Positions 8,791 to 17,747 are shown, counted from the stretch's first letter. The stretch is 34,438 nucleotides of DNA from Bacteroidales bacterium (GCA_012519515.1 JAAYQC010000205.1:1-34438), one strand, 5' to 3'. Notes: a model not told the origin generated them from the letters alone. Numbers and translations are program-made.

Positions 8791-10257
8791 TTAATTATTA
8801 TTCTTCAACAGCAGGGCAGCTCTGAGCTCTTCCCTGTCGTCGAAATGATGTTTCACACCGTTTATTTCCTGGTAATTCTCATGGCCCTTGCCTGCAACCA
8901 GAACCACATCACCCGGTACGGCAAGCATCACGGCAGTTTTTATCGCTTCCCTCCTGCTGGTGATCCTCAGTACTTTTCTTCTCATATCCGGGGTGATGCC
9001 GACCTCCATGTCATCGAGTATCTTTTCCGGATCCTCCGTTCTCGGATTGTCGGATGTAAGGATTACTTTGGTGCTTCCTTCAGCCGTGATTGAAGCCATA
9101 TGCGGACGCTTGGCCCTGTCCCTGTCGCCGCCGGCGCCGACCACGGTGATGAGCTGCCTGTCGCCGGGTCTGATCCTGTTTACAGCGCTGATTACATTCC
9201 GAAGCGCATCGGGCGTGTGGGCATAATCGACCAGGCAGCTTATCCCGCCCGGTCCCTCAACTAGTTCCAGCCTGCCCGGAACCGACCTGAGCTCGCTCAG
9301 TATCCTCAGCACTTCCTCATCTTCCGCTCCGAGAATCGATGCAGCAGAAAAAACTGCCAGAAGATTCGATGCATTATGGTCGCCGATAAAGCGTGTCCAG
9401 ACATCCTTTCCCTGTATCCTGAGAGACATCCCGGAGAAATCCTGCTCGAGGACAGTGCAACGGAAATCAGCAAGTCCCTTTGTCGAAAAACTATATTTTG
9501 AAGCCCGGCAGTTCTGTACCATCACCTTCCCGTTTTTGTCGTCATTGTTCACAAGAGCAAAAGCAGAACCGGGGAGTGAATCAAAGAACTCCTTCTTTGC
9601 TTTCAGGTAATTGTCGAATGTCTTATGGTAGTCGAGATGATCGTGTGTCAGATTTGTGAAGATGCCGCCTGCAAACTGCAAACCGGCAATTCTTTTCTGG
9701 TCGACGGCGTGACTGCTGACTTCCATGAAGACATAGTCGCAGCCGGCTTTTAGCATCTCTGCAAGAGTCCTGTTAAGTTCCACGGGATCGGGTGTTGTAT
9801 GGGTGGCCGGCAATTCCTTGTTTACGATGTAGTTGCATACTGTCGAGAACAAACCGCACTTGTAACCCAGTCCCGAGAACACCCTGTAAAGAAGGGTGGC
9901 TATGGTCGTTTTGCCGTTGGTACCCGTGATTCCTGTAAGCTTAAGTGATGAAGAAGGATTTCCAAAGAATTCGGAAGCAACCACTCCCAGCGCCCTGGCG
10001 GAATCATCCGTAAGGATCCAACACACTCCTTCAGTGGGATTTTCAGGAAGCCTTTCACAAACTACGGCAGATGCTCCCGAGCTCACTGCCGCGGGAATGA
10101 AGTCGTGACCATCGCTTTTTGTTCCCCTAACTGCAACAAACAGAGTTCCCGGACCAACCGTCCGTGAATCGAATGATATGTCACTGACCATTGTTCCGGT
10201 ATCACCCTTTACCGATACAATCCCTGCCCTTCCTGTCAGATCCCTTACGCTTCTCAT
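8791..10257 (-). CDS. murE: UDP-MurNAc-tripeptide synthetase MurE (meso-DAP type)
   Basis: 488 aa Mur ligase adding the third stem-peptide residue. The N-terminal FDSRTVGPGTLFVA binds UDP-substrate, the P-loop TGTNGKTT is at 111-118, and NLTHDHLDYH is at 202-211. SDNPRTEDP (402-410) contains the DNPR signature that established work links to meso-diaminopimelate specificity, so the wall is predicted to be DAP-type as in Gram-negative bacteria. It is separated from ftsI by 6 bases and from mraY by 3. Confidence 0.97.
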   Translation of the reverse strand: MRSVRDLTGRAGIVSVKGDTGTMVSDISFDSRTVGPGTLFVAVRGTKSDGHDFIPAAVSSGASAVVCERLPENPTEGVCWILTDDSARALGVVASEFFGNPSSSLKLTGITGTNGKTTIATLLYRVFSGLGYKCGLFSTVCNYIVNKELPATHTTPDPVELNRTLAEMLKAGCDYVFMEVSSHAVDQKRIAGLQFAGGIFTNLTHDHLDYHKTFDNYLKAKKEFFDSLPGSAFALVNNDDKNGKVMVQNCRASKYSFSTKGLADFRCTVLEQDFSGMSLRIQGKDVWTRFIGDHNASNLLAVFSAASILGAEDEEVLRILSELRSVPGRLELVEGPGGISCLVDYAHTPDALRNVISAVNRIRPGDRQLITVVGAGGDRDRAKRPHMASITAEGSTKVILTSDNPRTEDPEKILDDMEVGITPDMRRKVLRITSRREAIKTAVMLAVPGDVVLVAGKGHENYQEINGVKHHFDDREELRAALLLKNNN

Positions 10258-10263
10258 ATCAAA

Positions 10264-12378
10264 TCACATATTCATATCGAGTGAAACGACACTCCCTTCA
10301 TAGACCTTTGCCCCATGTTGCGGCGATTGCCTGAGGACTCTTCCCTTGCCGCTGTATTTCACCTTCAGCCCGGCATTCTCTATCAGGAAGACTGCATCCC
10401 TGAGACTCATCCCCCTTACATCAGGTACAAGCCCCTGCCTGACATCAACTCCCACCAGCCTGATGGTGTCGCCGCTAATGCGCGTGGCAACCCAGTCGTC
10501 CTTTGATGTTTTCCGGTACTTGACATCAAGCCCGCCAAGCACTTCGTTTATATCTTCCCTCAAACCGTTGCCGGCTTCGGGTACTAGACCCTTCTTATCT
10601 CCTTCAGAATTGTTGTCAGCCCTGTAGTCGCGGAAGAAAGTGGTTGCATAGACTTTGTCGGAGATCTCCTTGAAGACTGATCCGGCAACCACGTTTCCGT
10701 AGTAAACACCGTTGGACGGGGCATTTACCACCACAATACATGAATACAGAGGATTATCGGCAGGGAAATAACCCACGAACGATGCCTGGTAGGTCACTTT
10801 CCTGCGGTAACCCTGGTTGTTCATTGCAATCTGGGCCGTACCGGTCTTTCCTGCTATCCTGTATTCGGGATTGTTAAGGTTCCTGGCTGTTCCATTTTCA
10901 ACAACTCCTTCCATCATTGCCCTGGCTTTCCTGATCGTGCTTCTAGAGGCAATCGAATTGATAATCACTTCCGTTCCGAAACTCTTCACAACGGAACCGT
11001 TCTTTGTTACAGCGGTGACAAACCTGGGGCGCACCATCTTCCCGTCGTTGGCAACCGCGTTGAAGAAGGTTAGTGTCTGCAGGGGAGTCATCTGAACCTC
11101 ATAGCCATGCGACATCATGGGAAGGGAAAGCCCTGACCACAGCTTGTCGCCCGGGTACCTGATAAGCGGTTTGCCTTCGCCCTTGATCTGAATACCGAGA
11201 GGCTGGTTGAGTCTCATGGCATAAAGCCTGTTCACAAAGGCTTTGGGCTTATCCTTGTAATTCTCGTTTATAATTATTGAGGTGCCCACGTTTGACGACA
11301 GCTCGAAAACCTCCTTCACCGTAATCTTGCCGTAGCCTCCTTCCTTTGTATCCCTGATTGTCTTGTTGTAGAACTTTACGCTGCCGTCGCCGGTGTCGAC
11401 AATGTCGCCCGTATCCACAACACCATCCTCTATGGCTGCCATCAGCGAAGCCAGCTTGAACGTGGATCCGGGTTCGGAGCTTTCAGCTATCGCGTAGTTA
11501 TATGTTTCGTGATAGCTTCCGTTGTCAGCCCTTTCAAGGTTGGCTATCGCGCGGATATCGCCGGTGGCCACCTCCATCAGTACCGCGCACCCGTGGTGGG
11601 CATTATGCCTGCGAAGCTGCTTCTCAAGGGCGCTTGAAGCCACATCCTGAAGATCGATGTCGATTGTTGTCCGGATGTCGTTGCCATCTTTGGCTTCAAT
11701 GCTTTCTCCGTTGTTCACTGTAATCCAGTCGCCGCCGGTAAGCCGCTGCTTTACTACCATCCCGTTTCTCCCTCCAAGCTCCTTGTCAAATGAACCCTCG
11801 AGCCCCACGCGGTTTCCCCCGGCGTCCTGAGTCAGATAACCTATTGTCCGTGCTGCAAGCTCGTTATTGGGAAGTATCCTCCTGTTCTCAGGCTGGGCAA
11901 CAAGCCCTCCGCGGAACTGCCCTTCCCTGAATATGGGAAGCTCCTGAAGCTTCTTCAGAGTGGCATAATCAACCCTCTTCTGTATCAGAAAATAGCGGTC
12001 ACCTCTTTTTCTTGCTGCCGTGATAACCGATTTCCAGCCTGATGCCGACCTCACTCCCAGGTGCCTTGAAAGACCTTCGCAGAGACCGTCTATCCCCTGC
12101 GACCAGGTCGAGGCTGTCATGCCGCTGCTCCTGGTATCCATGTATATCGAATAATAAGGGACGGAACTGGCAAGCAGCCTGCCGTCGCGGGCAAGGATAT
12201 CACCCCTGTTTGCAGGCATCTCGGCTGTCTTAAAGACGTACTTCTCGCTCATCTCCGACCACTTGCCCTTTTGTATATATTGCAGCACCAGTATCTGAAC
12301 TATCAGGGCAAGGGCACAGAATATCAAAACAAGGTAGACCACCCCGCTCCTGAACACTATTTCGTCCCTGACTGTCAT
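10264..12378 (-). CDS. ftsI: Septal transpeptidase FtsI/PBP3 with C-terminal PASTA domain
   Basis: 704 aa class B penicillin-binding protein. One N-terminal membrane anchor (about 12-33) precedes the dimerisation region with PANRGDILARDG. The transpeptidase motifs are SxxK at S305-T-F-K308, SSN at 361-363 and KTG at 511-513. The last 55 or so residues, from GLVPDVRGMSLRDAV, form a PASTA-like domain, as in SpoVD-type PBPs and unlike E. coli FtsI. It cross-links septal peptidoglycan made by FtsW, whose gene is in the same operon. Confidence 0.95.
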   Translation of the reverse strand: MTVRDEIVFRSGVVYLVLIFCALALIVQILVLQYIQKGKWSEMSEKYVFKTAEMPANRGDILARDGRLLASSVPYYSIYMDTRSSGMTASTWSQGIDGLCEGLSRHLGVRSASGWKSVITAARKRGDRYFLIQKRVDYATLKKLQELPIFREGQFRGGLVAQPENRRILPNNELAARTIGYLTQDAGGNRVGLEGSFDKELGGRNGMVVKQRLTGGDWITVNNGESIEAKDGNDIRTTIDIDLQDVASSALEKQLRRHNAHHGCAVLMEVATGDIRAIANLERADNGSYHETYNYAIAESSEPGSTFKLASLMAAIEDGVVDTGDIVDTGDGSVKFYNKTIRDTKEGGYGKITVKEVFELSSNVGTSIIINENYKDKPKAFVNRLYAMRLNQPLGIQIKGEGKPLIRYPGDKLWSGLSLPMMSHGYEVQMTPLQTLTFFNAVANDGKMVRPRFVTAVTKNGSVVKSFGTEVIINSIASRSTIRKARAMMEGVVENGTARNLNNPEYRIAGKTGTAQIAMNNQGYRRKVTYQASFVGYFPADNPLYSCIVVVNAPSNGVYYGNVVAGSVFKEISDKVYATTFFRDYRADNNSEGDKKGLVPEAGNGLREDINEVLGGLDVKYRKTSKDDWVATRISGDTIRLVGVDVRQGLVPDVRGMSLRDAVFLIENAGLKVKYSGKGRVLRQSPQHGAKVYEGSVVSLDMNM

Positions 12379-12386
12379 TCTATTAA

Positions 12387-12749
12387 TTATTTATCAACCA
12401 CTAACTTATATGGCGGCCTCCTGAGTTCCTCCAGGCCAAGCCCCCTTTCACTTATCATCCTTGAAACCTCCGACTGCCTGCTCACCGACATAAGGTGAGT
12501 CGAAACAGAAAGGGCTTCGGCCTTCAGGTCCTTGACTTCCCTGCTCAACCTCGTGCTTTCACGTGTGATCCTTTCGGCATGGAAGCGATTGCCTATGTAA
12601 TAAGCCCCGAGAATAGTCAGGAAGATGATGTACCACAGGTTCTTAAGAATTATCACATCAGAGAAGATAATTCCGCTCATAAGTTCCTTCATGAAACTGC
12701 CATGCTTTTCCTTTTTCGGTTTTTCTTCCTTCTGCTCCGGCGTATTCAT
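12387..12749 (-). CDS. ftsL: FtsL-like divisome protein
   Basis: 120 aa. A lysine- and glutamate-rich cytoplasmic start is followed by one transmembrane segment (about 38-53, NLWYIIFLTILGAYYIG). A stretch rich in charged and heptad-spaced residues (about 55-95) then looks like a coiled coil. That topology, the size and its place between rsmH and ftsI identify it as the FtsL-type subunit of FtsQBL. Sequence identity in this family is too low to rely on. It overlaps rsmH by ATGA. Confidence 0.82.
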   Translation of the reverse strand: MNTPEQKEEKPKKEKHGSFMKELMSGIIFSDVIILKNLWYIIFLTILGAYYIGNRFHAERITRESTRLSREVKDLKAEALSVSTHLMSVSRQSEVSRMISERGLGLEELRRPPYKLVVDK

Positions 12750-13642
12750 ATCTTTTCTGCTATTCTCAACCTTGCGCTTCTTGCCCTTTTATTATCTTCA
12801 ATCTCAGACTCATCCGGCACAATTCCCTTCTTATTTATCAGCCTGAAGGGTGTGATCAGGTTTCCGTAGAAGTCCTTGTTCTCGATGCCATCGAAGTTTC
12901 CCGTTCTCATGAAGTTCTTCACCATCCTGTCCTCAAGGGAATGGTACGTGATTACCACCAGACGGCCATCCTTCCTGAGGACAGACAAGGCCTGCTCAAG
13001 CATCTCACGGAGACATTCCATCTCCTGGTTTACGGCAATCCTCAATGCCTGAAACACCCTCGCGTAGAACTTGTGTTCCTGTTTGAAAGGAGCCAGCTTT
13101 CCAATGGCGCTGATCATATCGTTGACCGTTGTAAGCGGCTTAAGCGCCCGGGCTGCAACAATCTCTTTTGCAACGCGTCTAGAATTGATCAGCTCGCCGT
13201 AATCGTAGAATAATTTAGCGAGTTCAGCCTCGCTCAGATTCTTAAGAAGAGAAGCAGCCGTGACGGAACCCTTCTTGTTCATCCTCATGTCGAGGGAAAC
13301 ATCCTGACGGAATGTGAAGCCCCTTTCCGGCTCATCAAACTGATGAAATGAAACTCCCAGATCCGCTATCAGTCCGTCGATTTGCTCAATGCCGTTGAAC
13401 TTCAGATTATTAGCCAGAAACCTGAAATTCTGATTCAGAAAGATGAGCCTCTTGTCCCTGGGGATATTTCGCATTGCATCCTCATCCTGGTCGAATGCTA
13501 TAAGCTTTCCCCCTGAAAGGCGGTTGAGTATCTCCATTGAATGGCCTCCTCCTCCGAAAGTGGCATCGACATAAATGCCACCCGGACGGATGTTTAGGCC
13601 CTTTATACTCTCCTCAAGCAATGCAGGTACATGGTAGAACAT
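12746..13642 (-). CDS. rsmH: 16S rRNA (cytosine-1402-N4)-methyltransferase RsmH
   Basis: 298 aa SAM-dependent methyltransferase (formerly MraW). The SAM-binding motif DATFGGGGHS is at residues 26-35. YHVPALLEES at the N-terminus and VITYHSLEDRMVKNF near the C-terminus are family signatures. It methylates C1402 N4 in the decoding centre of 16S rRNA. Its start codon shares one base with the mraZ stop (TAATG), so it is the second cistron of the dcw operon. Confidence 0.97.
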   Translation of the reverse strand: MFYHVPALLEESIKGLNIRPGGIYVDATFGGGGHSMEILNRLSGGKLIAFDQDEDAMRNIPRDKRLIFLNQNFRFLANNLKFNGIEQIDGLIADLGVSFHQFDEPERGFTFRQDVSLDMRMNKKGSVTAASLLKNLSEAELAKLFYDYGELINSRRVAKEIVAARALKPLTTVNDMISAIGKLAPFKQEHKFYARVFQALRIAVNQEMECLREMLEQALSVLRKDGRLVVITYHSLEDRMVKNFMRTGNFDGIENKDFYGNLITPFRLINKKGIVPDESEIEDNKRARSARLRIAEKI

Positions 13643-14109
13643 TATTCCATAGGCTCATTAAGGCTTCCACCCAGAAGTTTCTCAGCCAGATCGGCGAAAT
13701 CTTCAGATGGCATTCCAATTGTTTCGTAAACTGATGCCGGCCAAATCTCAATCCTTCCGTCCTGTCCGGCAAGAACAACGTCCCTTTCAGCACCTATCAG
13801 ATCCATAAGCCTCTTCGGGATCAGCATACGGTTGTTGCTGTCGAGGACAAGCTCGGCCGTTCCCTTGAAAAAGTTTCTCAGGAACATGTTGTGCTCACGG
13901 TTGTAGGGATTGATCTTCTTCCTGATCTTTTCGAGCTGCCTGTTCCAGTCGTCCATGGCATAGAGCACCAGGCAATTCTCAAAAATGTCTTTCCTGACCA
14001 CAAAGTGATCCTGTGCAGCAGGAGGCATCTGCTTCTTGAATGCCGCCGGAAGGATTATCCTTCCCTTGGCATCCACTTTGCACGGGTAATCACCAATAAA
14101 AGTGGCCAT
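13642..14109 (-). CDS. mraZ: Transcriptional regulator MraZ
   Basis: 155 aa with two AbrB-like SpoVT/MraZ repeats. The first contains the start DYPCKVDAKGRIILPAAFKK; the second contains LVLDSNNRMLIPKRLMDLIG. MraZ binds repeated TGGGN boxes upstream of its own gene and regulates the dcw operon. Three such boxes lie 43-67 bases upstream of the start here, so autoregulation is expected. It is the first gene of the operon. Confidence 0.96.
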   Translation of the reverse strand: MATFIGDYPCKVDAKGRIILPAAFKKQMPPAAQDHFVVRKDIFENCLVLYAMDDWNRQLEKIRKKINPYNREHNMFLRNFFKGTAELVLDSNNRMLIPKRLMDLIGAERDVVLAGQDGRIEIWPASVYETIGMPSEDFADLAEKLLGGSLNEPME

Positions 14110-14143
14110 ATTCCAATTAGTTCAATTAAAACGCTAAAATAGG

Positions 14144-14176
14144 CAAAAATTATCCACTTTCCCCCACTTTGCCCCA
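14144..14176 (-). promoter_or_regulatory. MraZ operator: three direct TGGNN boxes overlapping the mraZ promoter
   Basis: Read on the minus strand, TGGGG (14172-14176), TGGGG (14162-14166) and TGGAT (14152-14156) are spaced at exactly 10 bp, with CAAAG and GAAAG between them. This matches the published MraZ operator design of TGGGN boxes separated by 5 bases. A TAATTTTTG sequence (14144-14152), close to the Bacteroidetes -7 box TAnnTTTG but with one extra spacer base, abuts the last box. Bound MraZ could therefore block RNA polymerase. The operator match is strong; the promoter assignment is weak. Confidence 0.75.
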
Positions 14177-14250
14177 CTATTTTTTATATGATTGTTAATA
14201 ACTTTTTTGGAGTTAAGGATTGAGAGCCTTATTTTCTGGGAGTTTCATCA

Positions 14251-14436
14251 CTTAAAATTTTTTAAGAGGGGGATTTGTGTCCATCATGTCAAGTGCGGAT
14301 ACAGGTCAGGAGTTACACACGCCGCGAGTCGTTTGCCGTTCTTACGCCCCTTCAGGGCTTTACATCATAAAGGTCACTTGACCTCCGCTTGCACCGGAGG
14401 TTATTAAAATTAAACCGCTGCGCGGTATGCTATACC
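14251..14436. repeat. Intergenic cluster of small palindromes (REP-like)
   Basis: The gap of about 370 bases between the mraZ operator and the next gene has no credible coding frame. It holds an AT palindrome (14251-14266). A cluster then follows: a short GCCC/GGGC hairpin (14346-14358), AGGTCA/TGACCT (14371-14384), ACCTCCG/CGGAGGT with a 7-base loop (14381-14401), ACCGC/GCGGT (14414-14426) and GGTAT/ATACC (14424-14436). Such packed hairpins resemble REP or BIME elements or a decayed mobile element, but I cannot assign a family from this window alone. Confidence 0.45.
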
Positions 14437-14551
14437 GGTAACATCTGCAATAAACCGTTGGTGACGTTTTCCGGCTTAGGCCATTTCAGATAATGGGATT
14501 CAGTTGAATCTTTTTTGTACTTTTACTCATCCGTTACAAGAAATCAGACAA

Positions 14552-15421
14552 ATGGAAGAAGGGCAAAAAAGCGCTGAGGCACTGAAGGTTGATGTGGAGC
14601 AGGTTCTGTATTCGAAGAACCCGGCAATGAAGAAGGTAATCCCGGGCTTCCTGATAAGCTATCTGAAAAAAATAGTCCATCAGGATGAGATCAACGAATT
14701 CCTCAGCAAGGCCGGTCATCTGAAAAACGCTGAATTCATAGCTGAAGGGCTGAGGGAATTCGACATCAGCTACAGGGTTACAGGCAGCGAAAACCTTCCG
14801 GAACAGGGCAGGTACATCTTCGTCTCAAACCACCCCCTGGGAGGTCTTGACGGACTGGTTTTCATTTATGAGCTTTCACGTTACTATCCTGACCTGAAGT
14901 TCCCGGTAAACGATATACTGATGAACATAAAAAACCTGTCGGGCATCTTCCTGCCAATAAACAAGCACGGTGCCCAGGACAGGGAAGCGGCGCTCGCGAT
15001 TGAAGCCGCCTATGCTTCCGACAGCCAGATACTTTATTATCCTGCAGGATTATGTTCGCGAAAGAAGAAAGGGGTCATCCGCGATCTAAAATGGCATAAA
15101 AGCTTTATAACCAAAGCTGTGCAATACAAGAGAGATATTATCCCTGCTTTTTTCTCAGGCCGGAATTCAAATTTCTTCTATAATCTATCCAACATCAGAA
15201 CCTTCCTTGGAATCAAAGCCAATATCGAGATGCTTTACCTTGCCGATGAAATGTTCAAAATGAGGGGAAAGGCTTTCGATCTGGTTTTCGGCAAGGCCAT
15301 CCCATGGCAGACCTTTGACAAAACAAAAACACCATCGGAATGGGCTGAATGGATTAAAGAAAAATCCTACCAATTGCAATCATTCATTTCCCGACAATCA
15401 CCGAATCAAAAAATTTTCTAA
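14552..15421 (+). CDS. glsA: PlsC-family acyltransferase, probable GlsA-type O-acyltransferase
   Basis: 289 aa from the ATG at 14552; the frame opens earlier only through a TTG. VSNHPLGGLDG (92-101) is the acyltransferase block I motif with H94 and D100 separated by five residues, the variant seen in the OlsA/GlsA-like and hemolysin-like branch. FLPINKHGAQDRE and YYPAGLCSRKKKG fit later PlsC blocks. The downstream gene is a GlsB/OlsB-like N-acyltransferase. In Bacteroides, glsB and glsA together make glycine lipids, so this is the likely second acylation step at the inner membrane. A TACTTTTA box (14518-14525) is a possible -7 element. The substrate (glycine versus ornithine) is inferred. Confidence 0.72.
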   Translation: MEEGQKSAEALKVDVEQVLYSKNPAMKKVIPGFLISYLKKIVHQDEINEFLSKAGHLKNAEFIAEGLREFDISYRVTGSENLPEQGRYIFVSNHPLGGLDGLVFIYELSRYYPDLKFPVNDILMNIKNLSGIFLPINKHGAQDREAALAIEAAYASDSQILYYPAGLCSRKKKGVIRDLKWHKSFITKAVQYKRDIIPAFFSGRNSNFFYNLSNIRTFLGIKANIEMLYLADEMFKMRGKAFDLVFGKAIPWQTFDKTKTPSEWAEWIKEKSYQLQSFISRQSPNQKIF

Positions 15422-15432
15422 TTTTGATCCGT

Positions 15433-15452
15433 TTTTCAGTTCAAACTGAAAA
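15433..15452. repeat. Palindrome between glsA and glsB
   Basis: TTTTCAGTT and AACTGAAAA flank a 2-base centre, which as RNA gives an 8-bp stem with a TCAA loop. It lies in the 53-base gap between the two acyltransferase genes and is not followed by a T-run. It could be an intercistronic mRNA hairpin or an operator. Confidence 0.5.
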
Positions 15453-15474
15453 TTGTCATATCAATAAGTACGAG

Positions 15475-16437
15475 ATGAAACCAATTGCTGAATCTCTTCC
15501 AAGAGATCAGATCATAGCGGAACTTACCCCAGATAAGCTGCTCCGTCGAACAAACAACGGAAACAATGAGGTTTACCTGTTTGACCACAGAAATTCCCCT
15601 GCTCTCATGCATGAGATAGGAAGAGTGAGGGAAATAACTTTCAGACACGCGGGAGGCGGAACAGGACAGGAAATAGATATTGATAGTTTTGACACTGACA
15701 CTGAGGATCCACAAAAACAGCTGATAGTCTGGGACCCTGAAAACAAGGTTATCATAGGCGGGTACCGTCTGTATTTCCCTCCTAAAGACTGCACAACCTG
15801 CGATGTGACAAAACTCGCGTCTTCATCCTATTTCAATTTTACAGATAAATTCCTCGAGAAATACTATCCATACATGATGGAACTCGGCCGTTCCTTCGTC
15901 CATCCCGATTACCAGTCGAGGACAATGGGAAGAAAGAGTCTGTATGCACTCGATAATCTGTGGGACGGACTTGGCGCGTTAATACTTGAAAACAACCACC
16001 TGAGATACCTTTTCGGAAAGGTCACCATGTATTCCCATTACAACCAGAAAGCCAGGGATATGGTTCTGTATTTCCTGAACAAGCATTTTAGCGACCCCGA
16101 CAATCTGGTAAGACCGGTTGAACCTGCCAGCATCGCGATAAACTGGGATGAAATGAAGAGGATCTTTACGGGATGCGGTTACAGGGACGACTACAAGATA
16201 CTGTCAAAGGAGGTAAGGAACCTGGGAGAAACGATCCCTCCCCTTATCAATGCCTATATGGGGCTCTCACCCACCATGAAGACCTTCGGTACCTTCATTA
16301 ACCACAAGTTCGGCGAGACCGAGGAAACCGGGATACTGATAACCCTGCGGGATATTTACGTTGAAAAGATTAACAGGCATCTGGCTTCGTACAGAACCGA
16401 CTACCTTATCAACTGGTTCTCTGCCGATAATCAGTAA
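15475..16437 (+). CDS. glsB: GNAT-like N-acyltransferase, probable GlsB/OlsB type
   Basis: 320 aa from the ATG at 15475; an upstream TTG in frame is less likely. The sequence resembles the OlsB/GlsB hemolysin-like acyltransferase family: EIGRVREITFRHAGGGTG near the N-terminus, then VIGGYRLYF and ELGRSFVHPDYQSR, which form the acyl-ACP binding GNAT-like core. In Bacteroides the homologous enzyme N-acylates glycine with a 3-hydroxy fatty acid as the first step of glycine lipid synthesis; OlsB does the same with ornithine. It is paired with the glsA-like gene 53 bases upstream. The family is clear; the amino-acid substrate is inferred. Confidence 0.72.
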   Translation: MKPIAESLPRDQIIAELTPDKLLRRTNNGNNEVYLFDHRNSPALMHEIGRVREITFRHAGGGTGQEIDIDSFDTDTEDPQKQLIVWDPENKVIIGGYRLYFPPKDCTTCDVTKLASSSYFNFTDKFLEKYYPYMMELGRSFVHPDYQSRTMGRKSLYALDNLWDGLGALILENNHLRYLFGKVTMYSHYNQKARDMVLYFLNKHFSDPDNLVRPVEPASIAINWDEMKRIFTGCGYRDDYKILSKEVRNLGETIPPLINAYMGLSPTMKTFGTFINHKFGETEETGILITLRDIYVEKINRHLASYRTDYLINWFSADNQ

Positions 16438-16494
16438 GAATCCGGGATTGCCGAACCTGTCGGGATTTTGTCTGTACAGCCCGTAAGCATCACA

Positions 16495-16965
16495 TTATTG
16501 ATGATGTTTATTCAGCTCAGGAAAATTAATGATATCGGGTACCAGGATCGCATCCGGAAATACTTTCCTGATAAGCATAAGATCTCTTGTTCCTTCTATC
16601 CTCGATCTGTAATCGCCCACTCTTATCTTGTAATAGCTTGGCTTGTCGAAAGTGAGATACGATTCAATATCCGTAAACTTGGTAATGAACTCAGCCCGTA
16701 TCTTTCCCGCTTCCTCACGGGCATTCTTTTCAGAACTGTTGTAAATCTGTATCCTGTAGCCCTCCATTCCTCCCAGCTTCATATTATAGAGAATATACCG
16801 GTTGATAAGAGTGTCGATACGGGGATCGTGGCTGATGTTCAGTTCTCCTGCACCGTATCGCGTGTCATTGTCGCGGAACAGGTCGGCTGTTGACGCGGAA
16901 TGCTGAGCTGCACAAAAACCGGCTGATATAAAAAGAAAAAACAGTATTAAAAATTTTCTGCCCAT
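16495..16965 (-). CDS. Secreted SPOR-like domain protein
   Basis: 156 aa from the ATG at 16965 (MGRKFLILFFLF). The longer frame reaching 17055 overlaps yebC and would bury the signal peptide. Residues 1-20 are a clear signal sequence ending near AGFCAAQ. The C-terminal half (about 75-150, starting GYRIQIYNSSEKNAREEAGK and including YYKIRVGDYRSR) has the alternating pattern of a SPOR domain, which binds denuded septal glycan in known members. It starts 10 bases after the yebC stop, so it is probably co-transcribed. The exact role is unknown. Confidence 0.75.
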   Translation of the reverse strand: MGRKFLILFFLFISAGFCAAQHSASTADLFRDNDTRYGAGELNISHDPRIDTLINRYILYNMKLGGMEGYRIQIYNSSEKNAREEAGKIRAEFITKFTDIESYLTFDKPSYYKIRVGDYRSRIEGTRDLMLIRKVFPDAILVPDIINFPELNKHHQ

Positions 16966-16975
16966 AATTTCAATA

Positions 16976-17722
16976 TTACTTTTCGAGCTCATCTGCAAGC
17001 TCATCGGTGATCTCCAGGTTATGATAAACATTCTGGACATCATCGTCATCCTCAAGCACCTCGATGAACTTCATAAGCTTCCTGGCCGATTCAATATCTA
17101 GTGTCCTGGTCATGTTGGGAATTCTTTTCAGGCCTGCATCTTCAGGTTCTATCCCCAGTTCATTAAGCTTCTTGTTCACATTTCCGAAATCTACTATATC
17201 ACAGGTTATTGTCAGTATATCATCGTCTTCCTCAAACTCCTGAGCCCCGGCGTCTATCAGTTCAAGTTCAAAATCATCCGGTAAAGTCACCTCCTTGCTG
17301 ATGGTGAAAACACCTTTCCGGTCGAATAATGAACTCAGGGAACCATTGGTTCCAAGCTTGCCCCCATGCTTGTTGTAAGCTGCCCTAACCGAGGCAACCG
17401 TACGATTGTTGTTGTCGGTAAGGCATTCGGTAAATACTGCTATACCGCCGGGACCATATCCCTCAAAGGATGTTTCAACATAATTGTCAGAATCCGATCC
17501 GACGGCTTTTTTAATTGCCCTTTCAATATTGTCCTTGGGCATGTTGGCTCCCTTGGCATTCTGGATCGCGAGCCTGAGCCTCGCGTTTGTCTCAGGGTCG
17601 CCGCCGCCTTCCTTGGCTGAAATGATTATTTCCTTGATGATCTTTGTGAAGATCTTACCCCTTTTGGCATCATTTGCCCCTTTCTTCCTCTTAATGGTAG
17701 ACCATTTATTGTGACCTGACAT
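16976..17722 (-). CDS. yebC: YebC/PmpR-family protein
   Basis: 248 aa. The start MSGHNKWSTIKRKKGANDAKRGK is the invariant opening of the family (UPF0082, TACO1-like), and RAIKKAVG and FEGYGPGGIAVFTECLTDN are also characteristic. Members have been described as DNA-binding regulators and, more recently, as ribosome-associated factors helping with proline-rich stretches; the sequence does not distinguish these. It is divergent from the candidate ncRNA and miaB, and followed by the SPOR-domain gene. Confidence 0.93.
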   Translation of the reverse strand: MSGHNKWSTIKRKKGANDAKRGKIFTKIIKEIIISAKEGGGDPETNARLRLAIQNAKGANMPKDNIERAIKKAVGSDSDNYVETSFEGYGPGGIAVFTECLTDNNNRTVASVRAAYNKHGGKLGTNGSLSSLFDRKGVFTISKEVTLPDDFELELIDAGAQEFEEDDDILTITCDIVDFGNVNKKLNELGIEPEDAGLKRIPNMTRTLDIESARKLMKFIEVLEDDDDVQNVYHNLEITDELADELEK

Positions 17723-17747
17723 ACAAGTGATTTTTTAATTTCCCATA

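Noticed and set aside
16966-17055. Longer start of the SPOR-domain gene
   Set aside because: It overlaps the yebC end and would bury a clear signal peptide starting at 16965.
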